A stretch of 64,000 nt of DNA from Nodosilinea sp. PGN35 (GTDB lineage Bacteria; Cyanobacteriota; Cyanobacteriia; Phormidesmidales; Phormidesmidaceae): NCBI RefSeq assembly GCF_029109325.1, contig NZ_JAQKQJ010000009.1, positions 148,434 through 212,433 on the forward strand. The letters are read 5' to 3'. The notes beneath the pieces were generated by a model, which had not been told where the DNA came from, searched no databases, and saw nothing but the letters and a program-made list of their open reading frames with translations. The position numbers and the translations under genes were made by a program. Of the stretch, positions 15,803-24,645 are shown one piece after another. How positions within the stretch are numbered: position 1 is the first letter of the stretch; each line of letters starts with the position of its first letter.

Positions 15803-17065
15803 ATGGCCAACATTCCCACCGAACCGGTGCTCGACAGCACGCTGGGACTGCTGCGCGACGGCTACCAGTTCATTGGCAGGCGGTGCGATCGCCTCCAGAG
15901 CGACATTTTTCAAACCCGTCTGCGGCTTGAAAAGACCATCTGCATGCGGGGGGCCGCCGCCGCCGAGGTGTTCTACGACCCCGAGAAGTTTTCTCGCCAA
16001 AACGCCGCCCCCAAACGGGTGCAAAAGACCCTGGTGGGGGAGGGCGGAGTGCAGGGGCTAGACGGGGCCGCCCATCGCCAGCGCAAGCAGATCTTTATGG
16101 CGCTGATGACCCCAGAGCGCTTGCAGCAGCTCAGCGATCTCACCCTGCACCACTGCCGTCAGTACGCTCAGCGCTGGCAGGGGCAGCCCCAGGTGGTGCT
16201 GTTTGAGCAGGTCAACGAAATTCTCTGCCGGGCCGTCTGCGCCTGGTCGGGGGTGCCCCTGGCCGAGGCGGAGGTGGCCCAGCGCACCCTGGAGCTGGCC
16301 GCCATGATCGACGGCGTGGGCAATTTGGGGTTCAGGTACGTGCAGGGGGTACAGGCTCGCAAGCGGGTTGAGGCCTGGATTGCAGCGGTGATTGAGCAGG
16401 TGCGGGCCAGCCAGCTGTCTGCCCCTGACAAGACCGCGATCGCCGCCTTTGCCCACCACCGCGATGACCAGGGCCGTCTGCTCGACACCCACGCCGCCGC
16501 CGTCGATGTGATCAATGTACTGCGTCCCACCGTAGCCATCGGTCGCTATATCGTTTTTGCCGCCCTGGCGCTGCATCAGCATCCCGACTGTTACCTAAAA
16601 CTCAAAGCCAATGAAGACAACTACCGCACCCTATTTGTTCAAGAAGTCCGCCGATTCTACCCCTTCTTTCCCTTTGCCGCAGCGCGGATCAAAGAAGAGT
16701 TTGATTGGCAAGAGTATCACTTTCCTAAAAATACTCTGGTATTGCTAGATCTCTACGGCACCAACCACGACAGCGATCGCTGGCAAGAGCCCGAAAAATT
16801 TTGGCCAGAGCGCTTCAGTCACTGGTCTGAAAACGCCTTTGATTTTATCCCCCAGGGCGGCGGCGACTACCAGAAAAACCATCGCTGTGCGGGGGAATGG
16901 TTGACCATTAAACTCATGGATCAGGTGCTAGATTTTTTGGTCAACGAGCTTGAGTACGATGTTCCACCCCAGCAGCTAGAGGTCAAACTGTCAAGGATGC
17001 CGACTATTCCAGCCAGCGGTTTTATCATCAACAATGTCAAGCTCAATACTGAAGCCCAGTACTGA
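15803..17065 (+). CDS. CYP152-type fatty-acid peroxygenase (cytochrome P450)
   Basis: 420 residues; AGAGG lies 8 bases before the ATG. It is a class of P450 that uses hydrogen peroxide, not a reductase partner, to hydroxylate fatty acids. The heme-ligand Cys362 lies in the family's extended insertion (PQGGGDYQKNHRCAGEWL). The I-helix has NVLRPTVAIGRYIVF with Arg241 and Pro242, where the Arg is the carboxylate anchor (Arg242 in P450 BSbeta). In GVQGLDGAAHRQRK, Gln84 stands at the position that is His in the decarboxylase OleT and Gln in BSbeta, which favours hydroxylation over alkene formation. No ferredoxin or reductase gene is nearby, as expected. It is probably co-transcribed with the SDR gene. 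Confidence 0.92.
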   Translation: MANIPTEPVLDSTLGLLRDGYQFIGRRCDRLQSDIFQTRLRLEKTICMRGAAAAEVFYDPEKFSRQNAAPKRVQKTLVGEGGVQGLDGAAHRQRKQIFMALMTPERLQQLSDLTLHHCRQYAQRWQGQPQVVLFEQVNEILCRAVCAWSGVPLAEAEVAQRTLELAAMIDGVGNLGFRYVQGVQARKRVEAWIAAVIEQVRASQLSAPDKTAIAAFAHHRDDQGRLLDTHAAAVDVINVLRPTVAIGRYIVFAALALHQHPDCYLKLKANEDNYRTLFVQEVRRFYPFFPFAAARIKEEFDWQEYHFPKNTLVLLDLYGTNHDSDRWQEPEKFWPERFSHWSENAFDFIPQGGGDYQKNHRCAGEWLTIKLMDQVLDFLVNELEYDVPPQQLEVKLSRMPTIPASGFIINNVKLNTEAQY

Positions 17066-17098
17066 CTGGCCGAATGGCCGAACGGTGGCCAGCTTTTT
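17066..17098 (+). terminator. Probable terminator of the P450 gene
   Basis: CTGGCC (17066-17071) pairs with GGCCAG (17087-17092) and is followed by TTTTT at 17094-17098, starting right after the TGA stop. The stem is short, with a 15-nt loop. Confidence 0.55.
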
Positions 17099-17113
17099 CT
17101 AGATGAACGCGCA

Positions 17114-17127
17114 AACGTTTGAACGTT
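17114..17127. repeat. AACGTT palindromic repeat, copy c
   Basis: AACGTTTGAACGTT lies 49 bp after the P450 stop codon, within a ~390-bp intergenic region (17066-17458) that otherwise shows no gene. Confidence 0.55.
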
Positions 17128-17458
17128 TTGGAGGTTTTTGGTCTCCTAGCCAGCGTGACTATGGCTATATCTATCGCAAGACTTTTGTAGCTCCGTCAAA
17201 AGACTGTTTCTCCCTCCGTGGCGGCACCCTATGATTGACAGCGCGATGGATACTAAGCTATAGCCGCCCAGGCTAGGACAGAGCCACTATTTCCGCACAG
17301 GCGGGAACCGATTAGCTCGTAACTACTCTCGAATGACTTGCCATTTTTAGGGGAAGGACAGAGAGAAATTGCTGTCAGCAAAACGTCCTAGCAACATTGG
17401 CTGTGGCCATAGCGTCTATTCCAGCTTTTGTTGACCGTTTTTGCTTCAAAGGATGAGC

Positions 17459-18724
17459 ATGGAAGGTGATTGCTTGGCAGCCATTCTCAATTTTTCGCTG
17501 AAAGAGGAAAATTGCGGTACGGGTCAGCCCGTTCCAGTTCTAATTGCCCCGCCGCCGCTGCCGCACACTCAAGTTTCTGTGATTGTGCCGGTGCGCAACG
17601 AGGCCGATACCCTAGCTGAAACGCTGCTGGCCCTGGCAAACCAGGTCGATTTTGCAGACCACCCGCTCGACTTCAAGGGCTACGAGGTGCTGGTATTTGC
17701 CAACAACTGCACCGACGACTCGGCGGCGATCGCCCGCCGCTTTGCCCAGCAGCATCCGCGATTTCAGCTGCACGTGGTTGAGCAAACGCTGCCCGAGGGG
17801 GAGGCCCACATTGGGCGAGTGCGCCGGATGCTTATGGATGAGGCCCACCGACGGTTGACCTGGCTGGGAGCCCAGCCGGGCATCATTGCCTCCACCGATG
17901 GCGATAGCCGAGTCGATCGCCGCTGGATTGCCGCCATTCTGTACGAAATTGCCTGCGGAGCCGACGCCGTGGGCGGGCGCACCGTCACCGACCGAGCCGA
18001 ACGGGCGGCCCTGGACAAGGCGACCAAAGCCGCCTACCTGCGGTTTGTGGGCTATCGCTACTTGATCAAGCAGCTCGAAGACTGCCTCGACCCCGATCCC
18101 TTTGATCGAGCGCCCCACCACTACCAGTTTTTTGGGGCCAACTTTGCTGTCACCCACACCATGTATGCCCAGGCGGGCGGCATGCCCCTGGTACAAACTT
18201 CGGAAGATGTGGCGTTTTACCGGGCCGTGGTCAAGCTGGGGGCGAAGGTGCGCCACAGCATGCTGATGCGGGTGACCACCTCAGCTCGCCCCCAGGGCCG
18301 CGCCCCGCTGGGCCTGGCCGATCGCCTCAGTCAGTTTCAGGTGCTGGGGCAGCGCCAGGAGTCGTTTTTAGTGGAGTCGGCGGCGGCGGTGGAGGCCAAA
18401 CTGCTGGCCCGGCACCACCTGCGCCGCTACTGGATGCAGGCAGCTAGCGCTCCGCCCCGGCCCGCCCTGGCCTCCCAGCGGTTGACCCAGCTAGCTGGCT
18501 GGCTGGCGGTGCCCCTGGCCGACCTGCACCAGGCGATCGAGCAGTCGGTAACCGTTGGGGAACTGTTTCAGCAGGTTGAGCAGCACCAGCAGACCCTGGG
18601 CGCATGGCAGCAGCGGTGGGCAGCGGTACCCATTGAGGTGGCGATCGCCGACCTGCGACTGCGCCTCAACCAGCGGCGCAGTCGGGGCCCCCGCGGCAAA
18701 CTCCGCCCGGCGGCGGGGTGCTAG
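17459..18724 (+). CDS. Glycosyltransferase family 2
   Basis: 421 residues from the ATG at 17459 (AAAGGA upstream; ATG 17453 also possible). The GT-A core shows VSVIVPVRNEADTLAETL, then ANNCTDDS, then ASTDGDSRVDRRWI, where the DGDS block is the nucleotide-sugar/metal site. A SEDVAFYRAVVKLGA segment corresponds to the ED acceptor motif. No membrane helices are predicted, so it is a cytoplasmic enzyme. The ~120-residue C-terminal extension is helical and Gln-rich. The donor and acceptor cannot be inferred. Its stop overlaps by 4 bp the end of the convergent membrane-fusion gene. Confidence 0.85.
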   Translation: MEGDCLAAILNFSLKEENCGTGQPVPVLIAPPPLPHTQVSVIVPVRNEADTLAETLLALANQVDFADHPLDFKGYEVLVFANNCTDDSAAIARRFAQQHPRFQLHVVEQTLPEGEAHIGRVRRMLMDEAHRRLTWLGAQPGIIASTDGDSRVDRRWIAAILYEIACGADAVGGRTVTDRAERAALDKATKAAYLRFVGYRYLIKQLEDCLDPDPFDRAPHHYQFFGANFAVTHTMYAQAGGMPLVQTSEDVAFYRAVVKLGAKVRHSMLMRVTTSARPQGRAPLGLADRLSQFQVLGQRQESFLVESAAAVEAKLLARHHLRRYWMQAASAPPRPALASQRLTQLAGWLAVPLADLHQAIEQSVTVGELFQQVEQHQQTLGAWQQRWAAVPIEVAIADLRLRLNQRRSRGPRGKLRPAAGC

Positions 18725-20109
18725 GGCAGGCCTCGGGGCGGGGCGGCGGGGGCGGTCTCGACGGTCATACCGGCTGCGAGGGGCCGATCGGGCGGCAGGT
18801 TGACAATCACGGTGTCGGTGTCGTTTAGACCAGAAACAATTTCGACCGCCTCCAGGGTGTCGAGGCCGGTGGTGACGGGGCGCTTTTGGAGGCGGCTGTG
18901 GGCATCGATCACCCAGACAAAGGTTTCGCCACCCTCCTGCTGAATGGCGGTGGTGGGCAGGGCCAGGACGTTCTCTCGCTGCACCAGAATGACTTCGACG
19001 CTGACCGAGCCGCCGGGGATGAGGACACCGCTGGGGCGATCGAGCTGGGCGATGGCCTTGACCATGGCCTGGGAGCCGCCGCCGCCGTCGCCGCCGGCAG
19101 CGATCGCCTGGGGGGCAATACTGACCACTCGGCCCGTGTAGTTGGCGGCGTTGGGGCCGATAACGCTGACCCGCACGGGCATGTTGACGGAGACTTTGTT
19201 GGCGTCGAGGGTCATAAGGTCAAACAGCACCACCTCCTGGGTGGGGTCACCGATGGTGAGCAGGGTGCCCTCGCTCTGCACGCCGTCGCCGGGCTGCACG
19301 TCGATGTTGAGCACCACGGCGTCGAAGGGGGCAACGATGGCATTGTCGGCGATGCGGGCGCGAATGTTGGCCAGGCTGGCCTGGTTTTGGCGAATTTCTA
19401 GCTCGGAGCGCTGGATGTCAACCTCGGCCCCCCGCAGCTCTGACTGGGCGGCTTCTAGGGCGTCGCGATCGCGGTTGTACTCATCCTCCGAGATAAAGCC
19501 CTGATCGACCAGCGATCGCGATTCAGCCAGCCGCTCCTCGGCTCGCCGCACGGTGCGCTGGCGGTCTTGCAGCACCTCCCCCTGGCGCTGGCGCTGAAGT
19601 CTGAGAATTTCGGTCTGAATTTGGGCGTCGTCGAGCTGCTGCTCCAGGCCGCGATCGCGCAGCCGCAGCAGCACGGTACCCCGCTCCACCCGCTGGCGCT
19701 CTTCCACCAGCACCGCCTCCACGGTGACATCCCCCGGCGCTTTGAGAGTTTGCTGATTGCCCAGACTCATAGTGCCGGAGGCATCGACCCGGTTTTCGAG
19801 GGTGTCGCGGCTGGGGGTCTCGGTGGCAACAACTACGGGGTCTACGCTGCGGCGCTGCCAGGTGCGGTAGCCCAACCAGCCCCCTGCGCCCAGCAAAATC
19901 ACCAGGCCCGAGGCCACTATCCATTTCAGGCCGGGGCGGGTTTTGGCCTGAGCGCCGTCGTCGAAGTCATCGTCGAACAGGCCGGAGCCGAGGGGTAGCG
20001 AGCCCCCCGCCGCCGCCGTTGACCCCAGCGGGGGAGGGTCGGCATCCGATGGCGTACGGGGGCGGGAAAAGGTATCGGGGTGGGGTTCGGGCGGCACGGA
20101 GCATTCCAA
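18721..20109 (-). CDS. HlyD/MacA-type membrane-fusion protein
   Basis: 462 residues. A Pro/Asp-rich cytoplasmic leader of ~60 residues precedes one membrane helix ([19 protein letters not shown]). A lipoyl-like half-motif ([20 protein letters not shown]), a long coiled-coil hairpin (~150-250), the matching lipoyl half ([20 protein letters not shown]) and beta-barrel domains follow. This is a periplasmic adaptor of a MacAB/DevBC-type exporter. The start is uncertain: TTG at 20109 or GTG at 20097, with no clear ribosome site. It follows the ABC ATPase gene by 24 bp on the same strand, so the two form an operon. Confidence 0.87.
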   Translation of the reverse strand: MECSVPPEPHPDTFSRPRTPSDADPPPLGSTAAAGGSLPLGSGLFDDDFDDGAQAKTRPGLKWIVASGLVILLGAGGWLGYRTWQRRSVDPVVVATETPSRDTLENRVDASGTMSLGNQQTLKAPGDVTVEAVLVEERQRVERGTVLLRLRDRGLEQQLDDAQIQTEILRLQRQRQGEVLQDRQRTVRRAEERLAESRSLVDQGFISEDEYNRDRDALEAAQSELRGAEVDIQRSELEIRQNQASLANIRARIADNAIVAPFDAVVLNIDVQPGDGVQSEGTLLTIGDPTQEVVLFDLMTLDANKVSVNMPVRVSVIGPNAANYTGRVVSIAPQAIAAGGDGGGGSQAMVKAIAQLDRPSGVLIPGGSVSVEVILVQRENVLALPTTAIQQEGGETFVWVIDAHSRLQKRPVTTGLDTLEAVEIVSGLNDTDTVIVNLPPDRPLAAGMTVETAPAAPPRGLP

Positions 20110-20133
20110 ACAAAGGGCGGCCAGCGGCAGAAT

Positions 20134-20871
20134 CTACAGGGGGGCCAGGTGGCCCAGGTCGGCGGGGCTGAGGTGGGGGTTAGTCACCCTGCCATCGCTC
20201 ATCATAATAATCCGCTGGCTGTGGCGGGCCACCTCGTGGGAGTGGGTCACCATGACGATGGTAATGCCCCGCTGGTGCAGGGCCGCAAAAATGCCCAGCA
20301 CCTCGGTAGCCGACTGGGAGTCGAGCGCCCCGGTGGGCTCGTCGGCCAGCAGTAGCACCGGCTGGTTGACAATGGCGCGGGCAATGGCGACCCGCTGCTG
20401 CTGCCCGCCTGAGAGCTGGGCGGGGCGCTTGTCCATGCGGTTGGCCAGACCCATGTGGGTGAGGGCCGCCGCCGCCCGCCGCCGCCGCACCGATCGCCCC
20501 AGCCCGGCGTACATCATTGGCAAAATCACGTTCTCGAGGGCGGTGAGGTTGGGCAGCAGCTCGTAGCGCTGAAAGATAAAGCCAATCTTGCGGTTGCGCA
20601 GGCGGGTCAGCCGAGTTTTATCGACGGTTGAGACATCCGTGCCGTCGAGAAAGTACCGCCCGCTGGTGGGGCGATCGAGACAGCCAATAATATTCATCAG
20701 AGTCGATTTGCCCGAGCCCGACTGGCCCATAATGGCGCAGTACTCACCGGGGGCAATGGTGAGGTGGATGCGATCGCAGGCCCGCACCGCCGCCTCGCCG
20801 CTGCCAAACACCCGCGACACCTGCTCCATGGCGATGACGGCGGTGGGTGAGGGAGAGGGCGTAGGAGACAT
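20134..20871 (-). CDS. ABC transporter ATP-binding protein (MacB/DevA/LolD class)
   Basis: 245 residues. Walker [15 protein letters not shown]-loop [12 protein letters not shown], signature [14 protein letters not shown], Walker [15 protein letters not shown] and the H-loop MVTHSHEVA are all intact. The GALDSQS D-loop and the overall sequence fit the MacB/LolD/DevA class that works with four-helix permeases and a membrane-fusion protein. The adaptor follows directly, but no permease gene lies on either side: upstream is the MITE-like element and downstream a glycosyltransferase. The permease must be encoded elsewhere or has been lost. Confidence 0.92.
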   Translation of the reverse strand: MSPTPSPSPTAVIAMEQVSRVFGSGEAAVRACDRIHLTIAPGEYCAIMGQSGSGKSTLMNIIGCLDRPTSGRYFLDGTDVSTVDKTRLTRLRNRKIGFIFQRYELLPNLTALENVILPMMYAGLGRSVRRRRAAAALTHMGLANRMDKRPAQLSGGQQQRVAIARAIVNQPVLLLADEPTGALDSQSATEVLGIFAALHQRGITIVMVTHSHEVARHSQRIIMMSDGRVTNPHLSPADLGHLAPL

Positions 20872-20975
20872 GGGGCGATCGGTCGCAAGCTAGGGCGAGA
20901 GCGTTCCCTAGGTTTAGCAGATCCCAGCGGATGACACAAAGGCTGAAACCAAAGTAAAAAGAGACGGTCAAATCC

Positions 20976-21120
20976 CTAGTACTTGACCAAGCTGATTTTG
21001 ACAGGGGCCAGCCGTTCTGGGTGCAGGGTGCAAGGTATACGGTCTACGGCTCGCCTTGACCCTGAAACCGTAAACCGTATACCCCACTGCCCCGTCATCT
21101 TTAGCTTGACAGTCTACTAG
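20976..21120. repeat. MITE-like element, copy 3 (CTAG ends)
   Basis: 145 bp bounded by CTAG at 20976-20979 and 21117-21120. The terminal inverted repeats CTAGTACTTGACCAAGCT and CTAGTAGACTGTCAAGCT (read inward) match at most positions. The middle contains GGTATACGGT and its complement ACCGTATACC. It shares the size, ends, GACGGG-like sub-terminal blocks and GGCTCGCCTT core with copies 1 and 2 but is more diverged. It separates the ABC ATPase from the GH116 gene. Confidence 0.65.
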
Positions 21121-21220
21121 GGCTAATCGACCAAAACGGCGATCGCCGCCCCAGCGAGATCCATCTCTAGAGCGCCTGGCGACTCGCCTATAAGCCCGCC
21201 CGCTCCGGTAAAATTCTGGG

Positions 21221-23725
21221 ATGACTGACCCATCCCTTCCTCAAATCCCGTCCCAGGCGTGGCAGCGACCGCTCGGCCAGCCCTGGGAGCACCACTACAT
21301 TGTGCGCTACGCCAGCAACCTCGACGATGGCCCCGACCACGGGGCACCCCTGGGCGGGTTGGGGGCGGGCTGTGTGGGGCGATCGCCCAACGGCGACTTC
21401 AACCTCTGGCACCTGGATGGCGGCGAGCATATCTTCCAAAATTTCCCCGGCTGTCAGTTCAGCCTGTGGGAGAGCACCGGGGCGGGCACCCAGACCTACG
21501 CCCTCAGCACTGAGGCCCCAAAGGACGGAACTTTGGCATCCTGGCAGTGGTATCCCGCTTCGACTCAGGCTCAGACTACAGGCAGCTACCACGCGCTGTA
21601 CCCCCGCAGCTGGTACCGCTACGAGAACGTCTTTCGCGCCCAGATCACCTGCGAGCAAATCACCCCCATCTGGCCCCACAACTATAAAGAGGCCAGCTAT
21701 CCTGTGGCCTTGTTTGAGTGGACGGCCCACAACCCCACCCGTTTCCCCATCACCCTGAGCCTGATGGTGAGCTGGCAGAATATGGTGGGTTGGTTCACCA
21801 ACACCCAAAACTCCCCCGAAGTGCTGCAACGGGACGACGGCAGCCCCTACTACGACTACGTGCCCGCCCTGGCGCAGAGCGCGGGCAACTTCAACCAGTT
21901 CCTCAACGAGGGCGGCCTCAAGGCGCTGGTGATGGATGGGGCCTGGCAGGGGGAGCCCGCCGAGGGCGACGGCCAGTGGTGCATCGCCGCGCTGGATGAC
22001 CCCGATATAGAAGTCTCCTACGACCTGCGCTGGAACCCGACCGGCGACGGGCGCGACCTGTGGGACTCGTTTGCCAAGCTGGGGCGGCTGATGAACCTGC
22101 TGGACACGTCGCCAGCGGAGGAGGAGGAGCAGATTGCGGGGGCGATCGCCCTCCGGTTCACCCTGCAACCCGGCGAAACCAAACAGATCCCCGTCGCCCT
22201 GGCCTGGGATTTGCCGGTGACGGAGTTCGCCGCTGGGGTGGTGAACTATCGGCGCTACACAGACTTTTTTGGCAAGACGGGACGGAATGCGCGGGCGATC
22301 GCCTTCACCGCCCTGGAGGAGTACAAGCGCTGGCAGCAGCAAATCGAGAACTGGCAGCAGCCGATTCTCGATCGCGCCGACCTGCCCGACGCCTTCAAAA
22401 TGGCGCTGTTCAACGAGCTGTACGACCTGGCCAGCGGCGGCACCCTGTGGAGCGCCGCCACCGAGGCCGACCCCGTGGGCCAGTTCGCGGTGCTGGAGTG
22501 CATCGACTACCGCTGGTACGAAAGCCTGGATGTGCGCCTCTACGGCGGCTTTGCCACCCTGCTGCTGTGGCCTGAGTTAGAGAAAGCCGTGCTGCGCGCC
22601 TTTGCCCGCGCCATCCCAGCGCAAGACGATCGCAGGCGGATCATTGGCTACTACGTCACCATGGGGCTAGAAAATCCCCCCGCCGTTCGCAAGCTGAAGG
22701 GCGCGACGCCCCACGATCTCGGTGCTCCCAACGAGCACCCCTGGGCGCAGACCAACTACACCAGCTACCAAGACTGCAACCTCTGGAAAGACCTGGGCAG
22801 CGACTTTGTGCTCCAGGTCTACCGCGCCTACCAGTTCACCGGGGCAACGGATGTGGCCTTTCTTAAAGACTGCTGGCCCGCCGTGGTGGAGACTCTGCAA
22901 TACCTGAAGCACTTCGATCGCGACGGCGACGGCCTTCCCGAAAACGAGGGGGCTCCCGACCAGACCTTCGACGACTGGCAGCTCAAGGGCATCAGCGCCT
23001 ACTGCGGCGGGCTGTGGCTGGGGGCGCTGGAGGCGGCGATCGCCATGGCCGACATCCTCACCGCCGCTGGCCTCGCCCCCGGCAACACCCCGATCTTGCT
23101 CAGCCAATACCGCCGCTGGCTCGACAACGGCCTCAAGGCTTACCACCCCAAACTGTGGAATGGCCGCTACTACCGGCTGGATACGGGCAGCGGCTCGGAT
23201 GTGGTGATGGCCGACCAGCTCTGCGGCCAGTTCATGGTGCGCCACCTGGGCCTGCCGGATCTGGTGGAGGACGAGTTTACCCTGTCGGCCCTGGATGCGA
23301 TCTATGACGCCTGCTTTGTGAAATTCAACCAGGTCGTCCAGAGCCAGGAACGCCCGCCCCAGCAGAAATTTGAGGGGGCGCAGCTGGGCAACTTTAGCGC
23401 AGCGACGTTGAAGCTGGCGATCGGGGCCGCCAACGGCGTACTGCCCGACGGCACCCCTGAAGACCCCGACAGCACCCACCAGCAGGAGGTGTGGATCGGC
23501 ATCAACTTTGGCCTGGCGGCGTTTTTTGCCCAGATGGGCAAGCGGGAAGAAGCGATGGCGATCGCCCATTCCGTCATCCACCAGATCTACGCCTACGGCC
23601 TGCAATTTCGCACCCCCGAAGCGATCACTGCCCTGGGCACCTACCGCGCCTGCCACTACATGCGCCCGATGGCGATCTGGGGTTTGTACGAGGTGCTGAC
23701 CGCCAGCACCGAGCAACCTGGATAG
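21221..23725 (+). CDS. GH116 family beta-glucosidase / glucosylceramidase-like enzyme
   Basis: 834 residues, no signal peptide (MTDPSLPQIPSQAWQRPLGQ), so cytoplasmic. The N-terminal half is the beta-sandwich with GGLGAGCVGRSPNGDFNLW. The C-terminal half is an (alpha/alpha)6 barrel. The probable nucleophile is Glu426 in AVLECIDYRWYESLDVRLYG, and the probable acid/base is Asp584 in QTFDDWQLKGISAYCGGLW. Both match the retaining GH116 pattern (GBA2 and bacterial beta-glucosidases). Length is normal for the family. The natural substrate, a glucoside or glucolipid, is inferred. The TAG stop abuts a GCAATGCACC repeat, and a degenerate second copy of its last ~54 codons lies at 27841-28002. Confidence 0.88.
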   Translation: MTDPSLPQIPSQAWQRPLGQPWEHHYIVRYASNLDDGPDHGAPLGGLGAGCVGRSPNGDFNLWHLDGGEHIFQNFPGCQFSLWESTGAGTQTYALSTEAPKDGTLASWQWYPASTQAQTTGSYHALYPRSWYRYENVFRAQITCEQITPIWPHNYKEASYPVALFEWTAHNPTRFPITLSLMVSWQNMVGWFTNTQNSPEVLQRDDGSPYYDYVPALAQSAGNFNQFLNEGGLKALVMDGAWQGEPAEGDGQWCIAALDDPDIEVSYDLRWNPTGDGRDLWDSFAKLGRLMNLLDTSPAEEEEQIAGAIALRFTLQPGETKQIPVALAWDLPVTEFAAGVVNYRRYTDFFGKTGRNARAIAFTALEEYKRWQQQIENWQQPILDRADLPDAFKMALFNELYDLASGGTLWSAATEADPVGQFAVLECIDYRWYESLDVRLYGGFATLLLWPELEKAVLRAFARAIPAQDDRRRIIGYYVTMGLENPPAVRKLKGATPHDLGAPNEHPWAQTNYTSYQDCNLWKDLGSDFVLQVYRAYQFTGATDVAFLKDCWPAVVETLQYLKHFDRDGDGLPENEGAPDQTFDDWQLKGISAYCGGLWLGALEAAIAMADILTAAGLAPGNTPILLSQYRRWLDNGLKAYHPKLWNGRYYRLDTGSGSDVVMADQLCGQFMVRHLGLPDLVEDEFTLSALDAIYDACFVKFNQVVQSQERPPQQKFEGAQLGNFSAATLKLAIGAANGVLPDGTPEDPDSTHQQEVWIGINFGLAAFFAQMGKREEAMAIAHSVIHQIYAYGLQFRTPEAITALGTYRACHYMRPMAIWGLYEVLTASTEQPG

Positions 23726-23845
23726 CAATGCACCACAGCGAGAAACCAGATTGCAGAAGTGTTAGCGATGGGTGGGCGGTGCATTGCGGCATAGAGGCGA
23801 TCGCCTGAGCATGGAGATCAGATGGCCGCGAATGCACCCTACCGT
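23725..23845 (+). repeat. AATGCACC-type repeat, partial copy after the GH116 gene
   Basis: GCAATGCACC starts at the last base of the GH116 stop codon. GGTGCATTGCGG at 23779-23790 forms the inverted partner, and GGCCGCGAATGCACCCTAC ends the unit near 23842. The right half matches the right half of the fuller copy at 24471-24645. The left GTAGGGTGCATT end is missing. Confidence 0.6.
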
Positions 23846-23859
23846 GGAGGAGAGAACCG

Positions 23860-24099
23860 ATGGCAGAAAAGCTAGTTTTCCAATATGACCAGGTGGGCGA
23901 TATTCTCTACATCAACAAATGCGCGCCCTATGCGGAGCAGGAGTCTGAAGAAATTGGCGACGAGATGATCGCCCGCCTCAACCCGGTGTCTGGCGAGGTG
24001 GAGAATCTAGAAATTCTCTTTTTCTCAAAGCGACTTATGAGCGCAGATTTTTTGCTAGAGCTGCCGGTGATTGCCAATCTCAGGCTGGCGGCGTCGTAG
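23860..24099 (+). CDS. DUF2283 family protein
   Basis: 79 residues. It has the family's typical core: an N-terminal YDQVGDILYINKCAP strand pair, the acidic EIGDEMIARLNPVSGEVENL, and a hydrophobic strand ending in LEILFFSKRLM. Length is normal for DUF2283. It is often found near toxin-antitoxin genes in cyanobacteria, and here it stands directly before an antitoxin with a truncated toxin. Function unknown. GGAGGAGAGAACCG precedes the ATG. Confidence 0.75.
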   Translation: MAEKLVFQYDQVGDILYINKCAPYAEQESEEIGDEMIARLNPVSGEVENLEILFFSKRLMSADFLLELPVIANLRLAAS

Positions 24100-24204
24100 G
24101 ACGTCGTTCGTGGTGCGATGGCCCTCTGGGCCGGTGTTTGACCATCGCATCCTACCGCAGGAGTCGCTGTTAAACTGCAAACAGATAGAGCATCGCTGAC
24201 CGCC

Positions 24205-24417
24205 ATGATTGACCCCCAAGTGCAATACGTCTCTGATGACCAGGGTGAGGTAACGGGCGTTATCCTCTCTATCCAGCTTTGGCGGGAGCTTTTGAGCGAG
24301 CTGGAAACCCAGCATTTGCTCAAGAGTGAAACCATGCGCCAGCGGCTGTTGGATGCCAGAAAACGCTCTACTGGGGTCGCCTTTGATACAGCGATCGCCG
24401 AGCTTGGGTTGGAATGA
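24205..24417 (+). CDS. Antitoxin-like protein (Phd/YefM or RelB type)
   Basis: 70 residues, beginning MIDPQVQYVSDDQGEVTGVI and LSIQLWRELLSELETQHLLK, then a helical tail (SETMRQRLLDARKRSTGVAF). The beta-beta-alpha start followed by helices, and an ATGA overlap with a YoeB/Txe-like start downstream, identify it as the antitoxin half of a pair. The toxin frame ends after 16 codons, so the antitoxin is now probably an orphan. Confidence 0.7.
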   Translation: MIDPQVQYVSDDQGEVTGVILSIQLWRELLSELETQHLLKSETMRQRLLDARKRSTGVAFDTAIAELGLE

Positions 24418-24464
24418 AACCCGTTGAGTTTGACAGCAGTGCCTTTGAAGATTTGGCCTGGTGA
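24414..24464 (+). pseudogene. Truncated Txe/YoeB-like toxin remnant
   Basis: The start overlaps the antitoxin stop (ATGA). Sixteen codons read MKPVEFDSSAFEDLAW and then TGA. This matches the first strand and helix of Txe/YoeB toxins (pattern F-x-x-x-A-x-E-D-L-x-W-W). The family continues for ~70 more residues, with the RNase residues near the C-terminus. Here the next bases are the left end of the repeat at 24471. The toxin is therefore dead, apparently cut by repeat insertion or deletion. Confidence 0.7.
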
Positions 24465-24470
24465 ATTTTC

Positions 24471-24645
24471 GTAGGGTGCATTCGCGGCGCTACAGCCCTA
24501 ATTGCCGCCCTTTAACCCTGCTCCGCCGCAATGCACCGATGCGGGAAAGCCAAAATCGGAAATTCTCGCGCTGGGTAAGCGGTGCATTGCGGAGCAGAAA
24601 TGGGTGGGTGGTAGGCGTGGGTTGCAGGCCGCGAATGCACCCTAC
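24471..24645. repeat. 175-bp nested inverted-repeat element (GTAGGGTGCATT ends)
   Basis: The terminal inverted repeats are 18 bp and perfect: GTAGGGTGCATTCGCGGC (24471-24488) and its complement (24628-24645). An inner pair, CCGCAATGCACC near 24528 and GGTGCATTGCGG near 24580, is also perfect. It has no coding capacity. It interrupts the toxin gene on its left and provides the TAG stop (24642-24644) of the TPR gene on its right. Related partial copies are at 23725-23845, 46295-46310 and 58620-58648. Confidence 0.75.

Noticed and set aside
21188..22342. 384-codon minus-strand open frame over the GH116 start
   Set aside because: It is low-complexity and Gly/Val/Gln-rich with no known motif, and GH116 motifs are clear on the other strand.
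22667..23728. 353-codon open frame opposite the GH116 gene
   Set aside because: It is an antisense shadow. The same shadow reappears at 27754-27939, opposite the duplicated GH116 fragment, which confirms that it only mirrors that gene.
24471..24645. CRISPR-like repeat array near the toxin remnant
   Set aside because: The repeats are inverted, not direct, with only two nested pairs and no regular spacers.
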